Source: Candidatus Peregrinibacteria bacterium (GTDB lineage Bacteria; Patescibacteriota; Gracilibacteria; UBA1369; 2-02-FULL-48-14). From it: a DNA stretch of 64,000 nucleotides. The notes under the pieces were generated by a model that was given only the letters and a program-made list of their open reading frames with translations, made no database searches and had not been told where the DNA came from. Location of the stretch: NCBI GenBank assembly GCA_018658105.1, contig JABHVW010000014.1:1-64000 (forward strand), in the 5' to 3' direction. Made by a program: the position numbers and the translations under genes. Below are positions 8,770-18,475 of this stretch, piece by piece (within the stretch, counting starts at the first letter, position 1; the number at the start of each line of letters is the position of its first letter).

Positions 8770-10076
8770 TGGCATATTCAGAGGAGAATTTTTTGAAATT
8801 ACAGAGAGAGTATCATTATGTTGCTACGATTCAGATTTTGCTTGAGAAGATTTTTTCAAGTACTGAATTGAAAGAAGTGATGGAGGCCTTAATGGATTCG
8901 ATGCAGGTTTTGGCGCCGAGTAGTGCTTTTGCGTATGTGATTACAGATGAAGAGGTGCTGGCTTATAAAAATTTGGTTTATGTGTTTATTCCTGGAACTG
9001 TGAAATCTGTTGGTTTGCCATATTTGCGTGAATTGCCTAAAAGTATGAGAGTTTTTGTTGATTCACTTTCAGATGATTTGCAGGCGAAAGATGTTTTGGC
9101 GAAGCAATTGGAGGGGCATATGCATCCTTGTTTTGTGAGAGGTGGCTTTGATAAAAATCGTGAAAATCCGGCTGTACAGGTTGTGACTGCACCTTTGAGT
9201 ATTCATGAGGCAGATGGAAAGGAGCGGGTTTTGGGACTTTTTCAGGTGGCGTGGTTTGATGAAGATCATCAATTGGATGATACAATGATTCATCATGTGC
9301 ATGATGTTGCGAATTTGACGGCTCATAGTATTGAGAAAATTCAAACTATTCAGAGGCTTGAAGATGAAAAGCTAGAGGAGGCGATGAAGGCTAAATCTGA
9401 GTTTTTGTCATTTGCAGCTCATCAGTTGCGTACGCCGCTTGGTTCGATGAGATGGAATATGGAATCGCTAATGAATCGTGATGCAGATTTGACGCCTGAA
9501 ATGAAAGATGTTTTTAAGGAGAATTATGAGAGTATTAAGCGTTTGATTGATTTGGTGAATCATCTTTTGAATTTGGCTAGAACTGGCACGGGGTCTACAA
9601 AATCGAATGCTGAAGAAACAGATGTTGTTGAGGTGGTGCAGGAAGTACTTGAGGTTGAAAAGGAACAGTTTGATAAACGTAAATTACAGGTTGAATTTGA
9701 AGTTCAAGATGAAGGTTTACCGCCTGTAATGGTTGATAAAAAATCTTTTAGAGAATGTGTTCAAAATTTGATTTCTAATGCTACAAAATATAATGATGAG
9801 GGTGGAACTTTGACTGTGATAGTAGCAAAAGCTGATGAAAATGTGCGGATTAGCGTGAGTGATACCGGTCGTGGAATACCTCAAGAGGATCAGGTGAAAT
9901 TATTTTCTAAGTTTTATCGTGCAGCAAATGCATCGGATGATAATACCGATGGTACCGGGCTTGGGCTTTTTATGGTAAAGTCCTACGTGGAAGCTTGGAA
10001 AGGTAAAATCTGGTTCGAAAGTAAGGAGGGAACTGGGAGCACCTTTCACATTGAATTACCACTTTTAACCAAGTAA
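8769..10076 (+). CDS. sensor histidine kinase (N-terminal GAF-like domain, HisKA, HATPase)
   Basis: FAAHQLRTPLGSMRWN H-box, NLISNATKYN N-box, DTGRGIP, GTGLGLFMVK. Confidence 0.93.
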   Translation: MAYSEENFLKLQREYHYVATIQILLEKIFSSTELKEVMEALMDSMQVLAPSSAFAYVITDEEVLAYKNLVYVFIPGTVKSVGLPYLRELPKSMRVFVDSLSDDLQAKDVLAKQLEGHMHPCFVRGGFDKNRENPAVQVVTAPLSIHEADGKERVLGLFQVAWFDEDHQLDDTMIHHVHDVANLTAHSIEKIQTIQRLEDEKLEEAMKAKSEFLSFAAHQLRTPLGSMRWNMESLMNRDADLTPEMKDVFKENYESIKRLIDLVNHLLNLARTGTGSTKSNAEETDVVEVVQEVLEVEKEQFDKRKLQVEFEVQDEGLPPVMVDKKSFRECVQNLISNATKYNDEGGTLTVIVAKADENVRISVSDTGRGIPQEDQVKLFSKFYRAANASDDNTDGTGLGLFMVKSYVEAWKGKIWFESKEGTGSTFHIELPLLTK

Positions 10077-10078
10077 AT

Positions 10079-10447
10079 ATGTCAGATTTTTATTTAATTG
10101 TTGCTGAAGACGATCCGTTCTATAATAAGATTTATAAATCAGAATTGAAGCTGGCCGGAATTAACCATGTTGTGGTTGAGAATGGGGTGCAAGCAATTGA
10201 AGAGATTAAGAAGCAGAAGCCAACTTTGTTGCTTTTGGATTTAATCATGCCGGAAAAAGATGGTTTTGAAGTTCTTGAAGAGCTTCAAGCTATGGATGGA
10301 TATGAGGATATGTCTATAATTGTTATGTCTAATTTGGGGCAAGATGAAGATGTTGCACGAGCTAAGGAACTTGGTGCTAAGGATTATTTTGTAAAAGCAA
10401 ATATCTCTTTGCCTGAGTTGCTAGACAAAATTAGAAGCTATACGTAA
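10079..10447 (+). CDS. single-domain response regulator (REC)
   Basis: AEDDPFYNKIY, LLLLDLIMPEKDG, IVMSNLGQ, DYFVKAN. Confidence 0.93.
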   Translation: MSDFYLIVAEDDPFYNKIYKSELKLAGINHVVVENGVQAIEEIKKQKPTLLLLDLIMPEKDGFEVLEELQAMDGYEDMSIIVMSNLGQDEDVARAKELGAKDYFVKANISLPELLDKIRSYT

Positions 10448-11092
10448 TTATTGGCTTTTGCGTTTTGGGCTGGTCTTTTTGCTTTCTTCTATTAATGAAA
10501 CGTTACTTAGTTCGTAATTGCGGAAGTTTTCGCGTTCGTCGTCATCTGAGCTGATTGTCCAAGTGTAGTTTCCTATTTGTTCTTCGAGTAAAGCTGAGAG
10601 AACGTAAGCAGTTTGTCTGCCATTATCTGTGTCGTAAATTGCGTATGTGTAGCCAAAAAGCCCGTCTTTTCCATCTGATTCACCATGCATTGGGTCCATT
10701 GGTATTCCGCCAATGAAATTTTCTTCAACGAAAAGTTCTTCAATATTACTTGTAGCTGGATAAACTCCATTTTCTTCGTGGTATTTTTCTAGAGTTTCTG
10801 AAATTGTGTTTAGCATGCTTTTCCTTTCTTCATTGCGCTCAGTAAAAGCGCTGTCTGGGGCTTGTAGTTCCTGTTCTAGCTCTTGAAGGCTTGCTTGAAA
10901 AGTGTCTGAGTTGTTATTGCTTTTACGGCTTTGAATAACTGCTCCTCCTGCAACTGCAATAAGAAGTGCTGGCAATAAAATTGCAGCATAAACTTTTTTG
11001 TTTGATTTGGCTTTAGCACTTTTATCTTCTCCAAACATGTCTGGAATTTTTTGTATATTCAATCCGGTTTGTGGTCTTTGCTCTTCTGTCAT
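10448..11092 (-). CDS. TM-anchored protein with pseudopilin-like C-terminal domain
   Basis: Internal TM then RNEERKSMLNTISETLEKYHEENGVYP...YTYAIYDT...AYVLSALLE. Confidence 0.65.
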   Translation of the reverse strand: MTEEQRPQTGLNIQKIPDMFGEDKSAKAKSNKKVYAAILLPALLIAVAGGAVIQSRKSNNNSDTFQASLQELEQELQAPDSAFTERNEERKSMLNTISETLEKYHEENGVYPATSNIEELFVEENFIGGIPMDPMHGESDGKDGLFGYTYAIYDTDNGRQTAYVLSALLEEQIGNYTWTISSDDDERENFRNYELSNVSLIEESKKTSPKRKSQ

Positions 11093-11094
11093 TT

Positions 11095-11970
11095 TTATTG
11101 TTTAGGTTTAGATTTAGGGCCGTCTGCTTTTGTTTCAATTTCACTTTCATCTATTTCTGGAATTTCAATTTCTGTACCAAGCAATATTGTGTGTTCCAGG
11201 TTTATATCTCTGAAATCTGGGTGATTTTTTGTGTTTGCACCTCGTGCCCATGGGCTACCAAAACCTTTGCTGTCTTCAAATAGGGCAGAAAGAATAAATG
11301 CAGTATTATCGCCTTCGCTAGTGTCGTAGATTGCGTAAATGTAGCCATAAAGTTCGCCAGATTTGTCTAATGAGCCATGAAGAGGATCTTCGGATAACTT
11401 GTCTTTTAATGCAGATTCAACCTGTTTTACGCCTGGATATGCGCCATTTTCAACTTTGAAATCTTGAATTACCGCAGACATGTTTGTGAGCGTCTGCACG
11501 CGTTCTTCGTTTCTTTCGAGGTAGCTTGTATCTAATTCTTCAATTGGGTTTATGTTATCTTCGATTTTTTCTTCACGTTGTTTTTGGCTGAGTGCCCAGA
11601 TGATTCCACCACCAATTAAAACTACTAAGATTGCAGGGATTAGCATGGCAAGTAATAGTTTTCTTTTTTCGTGAGGCTTGAAATCTTCAATTTCAGCTTC
11701 GAATTCTTGAAGAGGGTCTAGCTCAGGTGCTTCTGGACTAGGCATAGGTGGCTCAGGCATAGATGGTTCAGGTGTAGGTGTAGGTTCAGGTGCTGGAGTG
11801 CTCTGACGGCGCTCTTCTGCTTGTTTCATAAGAGCTAAAGCACGTTGATTTCCTGGTTCAATTTCTAGGATTTCTCTTGTACCTTGAATAGCTTCATCGT
11901 ATTTGCCAGCGTTCACCCAAGATTGGATTTGATTTAGGGCTTGTGTAACGCTAATTTCACCATTATTCAT
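11095..11970 (-). CDS. TPR-like N-terminus, Pro-rich linker, TM and pseudopilin-like C-terminal domain
   Basis: GKYDEAIQGTREILEIEPGNQRALALMKQA; paralogous ectodomain to 10448..11092. Confidence 0.65.
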   Translation of the reverse strand: MNNGEISVTQALNQIQSWVNAGKYDEAIQGTREILEIEPGNQRALALMKQAEERRQSTPAPEPTPTPEPSMPEPPMPSPEAPELDPLQEFEAEIEDFKPHEKRKLLLAMLIPAILVVLIGGGIIWALSQKQREEKIEDNINPIEELDTSYLERNEERVQTLTNMSAVIQDFKVENGAYPGVKQVESALKDKLSEDPLHGSLDKSGELYGYIYAIYDTSEGDNTAFILSALFEDSKGFGSPWARGANTKNHPDFRDINLEHTILLGTEIEIPEIDESEIETKADGPKSKPKQ

Positions 11971-12027
11971 GTTTTCAGACTATCTTATTAGGGCAAAGCT
12001 TTCAATCTGATTTTACGCCTTTAGCCC

Positions 12028-12056
12028 TTCCAAAAAGACCCATTTTCTGCTATAAT
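12028..12056 (+). promoter_or_regulatory. pilB promoter
   Basis: TTCCAA-N17-TATAAT with TGC extended -10; ATG about 27 nt downstream. Confidence 0.65.
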
Positions 12057-12083
12057 TAACAGATTGAACAAACCTGTTAAATT

Positions 12084-13778
12084 ATGAAAGCACTTCGTGA
12101 CGAAGATCTAAAAAGAATATTGCTTGAAGGAGCATTCCTTGAGGAAACAAAATTGCTTGAAGCAGTAACTATTGCTAAGCAAACAAATAAAGATCTTGAG
12201 ACAGTGATTTTGGAGAAAGAATGGCTTACTGATCAGCATTTAGGGCAGATTATTGCGAATGAATTGAAAGTCTCTTTTGTGGATTTGGGTAATCAATCTC
12301 TTTCAGAGGAGATGCTTGGATTTTTCCCGGAAGCTTTTTCAATTGAAAATAATGTGATTGCCTTTAGAAAGGATGATGAGGGGGTGCATGTTGCCTTGCA
12401 TGAACCTCATAATGCGCATTTAACTCAGTTGATAGAGAAAAAAGTTGATGGGAAGGTGAATTTTCACTATGCGAGTCTGAATAATTTAAGTCAGGCTTTT
12501 CATCTGTTTAGGAAGAATTTAGATCAACAAATCACAAAGCTATCAGATGCTGCACTTGCGAAAAGTGATGGATCTAAAAATACTGAGCAAGATACAGAGG
12601 TAATTGAGATTGTGGATCTTTTGCTTGAGTATGCTTATACATCGAAGGCTTCGGATTTGCATTTTGAGCCTCAAGATTCAGATACAGTGGTGCGTTTTCG
12701 TGTTGATGGGGTGCTCAAAGACATGATCTTTTTGCCTAAATCTTTGCACGATAGAATAGTGACTCGTTTTAAGATTTTGAGTCATTTGAGAACAGACGAG
12801 CATTTTGCTGCTCAAGATGGGCACATGAATTATAAATTTGTAGATGAAAAAGTAGATATTCGTATTTCGATTTTGCCGACTACTTTTGGTGAGAAAATTG
12901 TACTTAGACTTTTGTCTGAGAAATCTCGTCAATTCAGTTTGGAAGAATTAGGTTTTGGATCTGGAGATTTTGAAACTTTGCACAAACAAGCAGATAAACC
13001 TTGGGGGATGATTTTGGTGACTGGGCCGACTGGTTCAGGTAAAACGACTAGTTTGTATGCGGTGATGAAAATTTTGAATCAACGTGATGTAAATATTTCT
13101 ACGATTGAAGATCCAGTTGAGTATTCGATTGCTGGTGTGAATCAAATTCAGGTTAATAAGAAAACTGAACTTGGATTTTCACAAGGGCTACGATCTATTG
13201 TGAGGCAGGATCCAGATATTATTATGGTGGGTGAAATTCGTGATGCTGAAACTGCAGATATTGCTATTAATGCTGCACTTACGGGTCATTTACTTTTGTC
13301 TACTTTGCATACGAATGATGCGGCGACTGCTTTGCCTCGTTTGATAGAAATGGATGTTGAGCCTTTTCTTGTGGCTTCGACTGTGAATGTGGTTTTGGCG
13401 CAGAGACTAGTACGTAAAATCTGTCTGAAATGTATTGGAAGTTATGAGGCGACGGTTGAAGAGCTTGAAGAAAATGGTCTTTTGGTTCCAGATAAAGTTA
13501 AAGAAAAGATTTTCAAAAATGGAGGTAAGGCACGTTTATATAAAGGCGCTGGATGTCCGGTTTGTCATGATACTGGTTATTCTGGTCGAACGGGTGTGTT
13601 TGAAGTTTTGATTGTAGATGCAGAGATTAAGAAAATGATTCTTGATCATCAGTCTTCTGATGTTATTCGCGATTACGCGGTAAGCCAGGGAATGACAACT
13701 ATGTTTGATGATGCTGTATCTAAAGTGTTGCAGGGTATGACAACAATTGAGGAAATTTTACGTGTAGTAAGAGACTAA
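12084..13778 (+). CDS. pilB: type IV pilus assembly ATPase PilB/GspE
   Basis: GPTGSGKTTSLYAVM, VGEIRDAETADIAINAALTGHLLLSTLHTNDA, Cys pairs of the zinc-binding region. Confidence 0.95.
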   Translation: MKALRDEDLKRILLEGAFLEETKLLEAVTIAKQTNKDLETVILEKEWLTDQHLGQIIANELKVSFVDLGNQSLSEEMLGFFPEAFSIENNVIAFRKDDEGVHVALHEPHNAHLTQLIEKKVDGKVNFHYASLNNLSQAFHLFRKNLDQQITKLSDAALAKSDGSKNTEQDTEVIEIVDLLLEYAYTSKASDLHFEPQDSDTVVRFRVDGVLKDMIFLPKSLHDRIVTRFKILSHLRTDEHFAAQDGHMNYKFVDEKVDIRISILPTTFGEKIVLRLLSEKSRQFSLEELGFGSGDFETLHKQADKPWGMILVTGPTGSGKTTSLYAVMKILNQRDVNISTIEDPVEYSIAGVNQIQVNKKTELGFSQGLRSIVRQDPDIIMVGEIRDAETADIAINAALTGHLLLSTLHTNDAATALPRLIEMDVEPFLVASTVNVVLAQRLVRKICLKCIGSYEATVEELEENGLLVPDKVKEKIFKNGGKARLYKGAGCPVCHDTGYSGRTGVFEVLIVDAEIKKMILDHQSSDVIRDYAVSQGMTTMFDDAVSKVLQGMTTIEEILRVVRD

Positions 13779-13779
13779 T

Positions 13780-14982
13780 ATGAAATTTAATTATTTAGCA
13801 CTAGACTCGGATAAGAAAGTTAAAAAAGGAACTATTGTTGCTAAATCTGACAAGGATGCGCTTGTTCAACTTGAGGCGAAATCTTTGGAAGTGATGACTT
13901 TGAAGAAAGCTAAATTTGGTGGTTCTGGAAAACAAATTGCATTTGGGCATTTGTCTAGAATGGACCTATTGATGTTTGTTAAACAGCTTTCAATAATGTT
14001 GAAAGCTGGTATTTCGATTTTTGAAGCCCTTGCTATGCTGAAAGATCAGGCGAAAGGTAAGTTGCAAAATTTGATAACAAAGGTGTTAGATGATGTTTCT
14101 GCTGGTACTTCACTAGCTGATGCTTTGGCTAAATATCCTAAAGACTTTCCTGATTTGATTGTTCAATTGATTGCCAGTGGTGAGCTTTCTGGAACTTTGG
14201 AAGATAATCTGGAATATATTTCAGTCTTTGTTCACAAAGATATCGATCTGCGTAAAAAAGTCCGTGGTGCAATGATGTATCCGGTTATAGTTTTTGTAGC
14301 TGTTCTTGGTTTGACTATGTCTATTGGGCTTTTCGTTCTTCCACAAATTTTACCTTTGTTTGAAAGTTTGAATGTTAAATTGCCTTGGTCTACAAAACTT
14401 TTATTGTGGACAGCTAATTTATTTCGAGCTTATGGAATATTGATTATTGCTGGAATGATTTTTGGTGGAATTTTTACACCGATATTTTTAGAACTACCAT
14501 TTATGCGTCCGATTACTCATAGAATATATGTACGTATGCCAGTTTTTGGAGTAATTGTACGACAATTATATTTAGCGAGATTTTTTAGGGTATTTGCCAC
14601 ATTAATGGATGCAGGTATTTCAATTGATAAATCTTTGCAGATTGCACATAATATTATTTATAACGTGGCATATAAAAAGGAAATTAAATATATGCAGCGC
14701 TCGGTGCTTCAGGGTGAGCCGATTTCTGAAGCTGCGAAAAATAATATGTTCTTGTTTCCAACTATGGTGACTCATATGATGCGTGTTGGTGAGCGTAGTG
14801 GTAAGCTCAGTAATTCTTTGAGTTATGTTGGGACTTATTATGAATCTGAAGTGGATGACAAGTTGAAAAATATAAGTACTCTTTTAGAACCGGTATTACT
14901 TGTGTTTATTGGTTTGGTTGTGGGTGGTGTCGCACTTTCGATTATCGGTCCAATTTATTCTCTATCAGGTGGAATTAGCTAA
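13780..14982 (+). CDS. pilC: type IV pilus inner membrane protein PilC/GspF
   Basis: Duplicated T2SSF domains; GISIFEALAMLKDQ, IDKSLQIA, VGERSGKLSNSL. Confidence 0.93.
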   Translation: MKFNYLALDSDKKVKKGTIVAKSDKDALVQLEAKSLEVMTLKKAKFGGSGKQIAFGHLSRMDLLMFVKQLSIMLKAGISIFEALAMLKDQAKGKLQNLITKVLDDVSAGTSLADALAKYPKDFPDLIVQLIASGELSGTLEDNLEYISVFVHKDIDLRKKVRGAMMYPVIVFVAVLGLTMSIGLFVLPQILPLFESLNVKLPWSTKLLLWTANLFRAYGILIIAGMIFGGIFTPIFLELPFMRPITHRIYVRMPVFGVIVRQLYLARFFRVFATLMDAGISIDKSLQIAHNIIYNVAYKKEIKYMQRSVLQGEPISEAAKNNMFLFPTMVTHMMRVGERSGKLSNSLSYVGTYYESEVDDKLKNISTLLEPVLLVFIGLVVGGVALSIIGPIYSLSGGIS

Positions 14983-14987
14983 TTATT

Positions 14988-15434
14988 ATGAAATACAAAG
15001 CTTTCTCATTTTTGGAGTTTACAATAGCGATTGCGGTGCTTTTGATAATTATTACTTATACAGTCCCGAAAATGGCGAACTATATGTTTAGTAATCAATT
15101 GGAGGTGGCAGGGGAAGGGGTGATTCATGTGCTTAGAAAAGCTCAGGCGCAATCTGCAACTCAAGTGAATGATGAAATTTGGCAGGTTGATTTTGATGAA
15201 GTTGCTGGGACTTATACATTTGGCTCTTCAGATGAGGCTACATACGACATTGTTTATACTTTGCCAGGGACTGTGAGCTTTACTGATGTGACTTTAACGG
15301 GTGCTGGTGATGTTGTGATTTTTGATCAGTTAACGGGTGCATCTGCGACGGATGGCACTATTGAACTGACTGGAAGTGACGGCAGCACTTATTCGATTTC
15401 TATAAACACAAAAGGGCATGTTGATAAAAGTTGA
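14988..15434 (+). CDS. prepilin-like protein (GspH/PilE type N-terminus)
   Basis: MKYKAFSFLEFTIAIAVLLIIITYTVPKM class III signal. Confidence 0.8.
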   Translation: MKYKAFSFLEFTIAIAVLLIIITYTVPKMANYMFSNQLEVAGEGVIHVLRKAQAQSATQVNDEIWQVDFDEVAGTYTFGSSDEATYDIVYTLPGTVSFTDVTLTGAGDVVIFDQLTGASATDGTIELTGSDGSTYSISINTKGHVDKS

Positions 15435-15599
15435 GAGCTTCTGACTAGATAATTCTTCTATTACAAAATGAAAAAATTGGCTGCAAAAAATTTACAGTTC
15501 GTCATCGTATCTTTTCGTGATACGACTTTCTCACTGATTCATTTCTTTCGCTCATTTTTTTCATCTTTCACTACGAATTCTTATCTAGTCAGAAGCTCT
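15434..15599. repeat. fold-back element (19 bp perfect inverted arms, 128 nt loop)
   Basis: AGAGCTTCTGACTAGATAA (15434-15452) vs TTATCTAGTCAGAAGCTCT (15581-15599). Confidence 0.85.
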
Positions 15600-18461
15600 A
15601 GCTCCGCTTTTTCTCTTTTGGAAATCATCCTTGCGGTTGCGATTTTTGGAATTTTTGGTGCAACTTTGCTAACTACTACAATAGGTGTTAGCTCAAGTAC
15701 AGAAAACAGTAATGATAGATTAGCTGCGAGATATTTAGTCCAGGAGGCGCAGGAAGCTTTGCGCTCCATGCGCGATTATGATTGGGATGAGATTGATTTA
15801 GATACATCTGGGACTTATGGCTTGGATACGGCTAGTGGGTTTTGGGAACTTGAAGCTGAGGGAACTAGCGATGTGGTTGGTAAATTCACAAGAACAGTTT
15901 CGCTGACAAAAAATAGTAGTGTTAGTTATGATGCGGAAATTACAGTTATATGGAATACAGTTGATGGAATTGCTCAAACTAAAACTGGAACTATAAGGCT
16001 AACGAATTGGAAGGCACTGTTCTTCTCGGTGGACTCACTGGCAGATTTTGATGAAGGTTTCTTTAATAGTATATTGAGCGTTGTTCCAGGTTCGGCGCAG
16101 TTTGATTCTGTTGTTGAAGAAATTTCTGGATGGAGTTCGCCAACTTCTACTTTTGAAAATATGAGCCAAGATATTTATGAAATATTTATTGATGATAACC
16201 TCCTTTATGTAGCTACTAGATCAACAGTTGCTGCTGCTGAGTTTTTTGTTTATGACATTAAAGATGTAACGGATGGTGGATTGCCTACTGATCCTTTGGA
16301 TTCTTTTGAAGTTGGTGCTCATGTTTATGATTTTGTTATTGATCAAGGGTATGCATATTTGGCCACTAGTGGTTGGGATGAACTTGTAGTCGTTGATGTT
16401 TCTGATTCTTTAAATTTAGTTGCTGCACCGGCTTCTCCTATAGGTTTGACTGGTGGGCGTGATGCGTATGCTGTAGATGTAAAAGACGATAAGCTCGTGA
16501 TTGTGCGTGATTCTCATGGAAGTACTGATGAGGTTTGGGTTTATGATATAGATGTGCCAGGAGTTACTTTAACTTTTGATGCTAGCTATAATTCGACTAG
16601 AGATGTGAATGATGTAGAAATTTATGATGGCTATGCCTATATGGCAACTGATGTTGATATTGCTGAACTAGTAATTTTGGATGTTGATACTGGTGCATTT
16701 ACATTTTTCCCTATCAGTGGAAATGCAAATGCAGAATCAGTATTTATTGATGAGGTGAATGAAATTCTATATTTAGGTAGAGAGCAAAGTGGAGGAGAGG
16801 ATGAGTTTTCTGCTTATGATATTTCAAGTCCAACTAGCCCAACTCTTGATGGCAGTTCTAATATTACGAAAAATGTTAATGATATTTATGTCTTTGATGG
16901 TCTTGCATATTTGGCTACTGATTTTGATGGTACTGAAGCACATGTTGTAGATTTATCTGACTTTTCCTTCGAAGTAATTACAAGTGTGTTGGGGACAGGG
17001 CGTGGGGAGGCAATTTACTATCAAGGTTCGCATATATATTTAGGTGGAACAGATAATTCATATGAGCTGCAGGCTTTAACAAGTGCAGCTGGCTCTGTAA
17101 GTGGATGGACTTTAGCCACTATTATTGATGGTGTGTCTTTGAATTTTAGTCAAGATATTTTTGCTATGGAGATTGATGGAGATTATGCCTACTTAGGTAG
17201 AGATAGACATAGGCGTGCATGTACTTCATCTAATGGTAGAGGGTGTGAATTCATTATAATAAATATTGCTGATCCTGAGGCTCCATTTATTGAAAGTGCA
17301 ATTGATCTGGATGGCGACGTAAATGATATTTATATAAATGGTGACTTTGCTTATGTTGCGACTGAATCAAATAGTAATGAACTTGAGGTGATTGATATTA
17401 GTGATAAAAGCAGTCCTAGTGTTTTCCCCTTAGGTGGATTTAACACAAATAGTAACGATGATGGTGAGGCAGTTTGGGGTAATGGTAGTGAGTTATATTT
17501 AGGGACTCAAGAAAATGGTGGGGCTTGTGACCTTGTTACTGGTGATGATTGTGAGTTTTATATTCTTGATATCGATGCTGATGAAGATACTCCACCTGTT
17601 ATTGCTGGTGTTGAAATAGATGAAGATGTTTGGACAATTGCTGCAAGTAGTACGCATGCTTTTGCTGGTGTGAATGTTAATGGGGCAGAAATCCAGGTTA
17701 TTGAGACTGCTACTCCTACTTTACTGACTCCACTTGGACATACTGGTAATGCTGATCCAAACGAGTTTTATTATGATGCTGCGAATGATAATTTACACAC
17801 AGTTTTTGATGATAATGATGTTGATGAAGATTATACTATTTATAGCGCCTCTGGTGCTACGTTAACTTATTTGGGAGGGCTTTCTACGGATGCAATTAAT
17901 TATTCGGTTGCTGTTGATAATACAAATGACGTAGCATTTCTGGCTGGAGATGAAAATGGTGAAGAATTGAAAATCATTGATATTTCTGACTTAAATTCAC
18001 CATCTGAAATTGCAAGTGTTGATTTGTTAGATGGTGCTAATGCGGTAGCGACAGATGATACTTATGTTTTTATTGGTAGTACGTATAATCCTCAAGAATT
18101 TCAGGTTGTAAAAGAGGGTGATGCACCAGTGCCGCCTTCATCTGAGTTTGTACAAAATGGGATTTATACAACTAAGGTTTTTGATTCTACTGGAACAGTG
18201 ACAACATGGGGTGTTTTGGAATGGGCAACTTCGGCTGGAATTGTGAAATTGCAGTCTCGCACGGCGTATACTTTGGAAGGTCTTGATTCGGCTGCCTGGG
18301 TTGGAGCTAGTGGAGTGGATTCTTTTTATACAACAAGTGGTGGAACTTTGGTTCTTGAAGGTGGTGCAGGTAAGCAATATTTACAGATTGCGGTTTACTT
18401 TGAAGGTGATGGTAGTGCGACACCTGTTTTAACTGATTTAACAATAGGTTATACTCCATAG
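15468..18461 (+). CDS. very large prepilin with beta-propeller-like (LVIVD-type) repeat ectodomain
   Basis: SAFSLLEIILAVAIFGIFGATLL pilin helix, then repeated AYLAT..(D)ELVVVDVSD / VNDIYVFDGLAYLATDFDG units. Confidence 0.8.
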   Translation: MKKLAAKNLQFVIVSFRDTTFSLIHFFRSFFSSFTTNSYLVRSSSSAFSLLEIILAVAIFGIFGATLLTTTIGVSSSTENSNDRLAARYLVQEAQEALRSMRDYDWDEIDLDTSGTYGLDTASGFWELEAEGTSDVVGKFTRTVSLTKNSSVSYDAEITVIWNTVDGIAQTKTGTIRLTNWKALFFSVDSLADFDEGFFNSILSVVPGSAQFDSVVEEISGWSSPTSTFENMSQDIYEIFIDDNLLYVATRSTVAAAEFFVYDIKDVTDGGLPTDPLDSFEVGAHVYDFVIDQGYAYLATSGWDELVVVDVSDSLNLVAAPASPIGLTGGRDAYAVDVKDDKLVIVRDSHGSTDEVWVYDIDVPGVTLTFDASYNSTRDVNDVEIYDGYAYMATDVDIAELVILDVDTGAFTFFPISGNANAESVFIDEVNEILYLGREQSGGEDEFSAYDISSPTSPTLDGSSNITKNVNDIYVFDGLAYLATDFDGTEAHVVDLSDFSFEVITSVLGTGRGEAIYYQGSHIYLGGTDNSYELQALTSAAGSVSGWTLATIIDGVSLNFSQDIFAMEIDGDYAYLGRDRHRRACTSSNGRGCEFIIINIADPEAPFIESAIDLDGDVNDIYINGDFAYVATESNSNELEVIDISDKSSPSVFPLGGFNTNSNDDGEAVWGNGSELYLGTQENGGACDLVTGDDCEFYILDIDADEDTPPVIAGVEIDEDVWTIAASSTHAFAGVNVNGAEIQVIETATPTLLTPLGHTGNADPNEFYYDAANDNLHTVFDDNDVDEDYTIYSASGATLTYLGGLSTDAINYSVAVDNTNDVAFLAGDENGEELKIIDISDLNSPSEIASVDLLDGANAVATDDTYVFIGSTYNPQEFQVVKEGDAPVPPSSEFVQNGIYTTKVFDSTGTVTTWGVLEWATSAGIVKLQSRTAYTLEGLDSAAWVGASGVDSFYTTSGGTLVLEGGAGKQYLQIAVYFEGDGSATPVLTDLTIGYTP

Positions 18462-18475
18462 GACTAACTTGTCTT

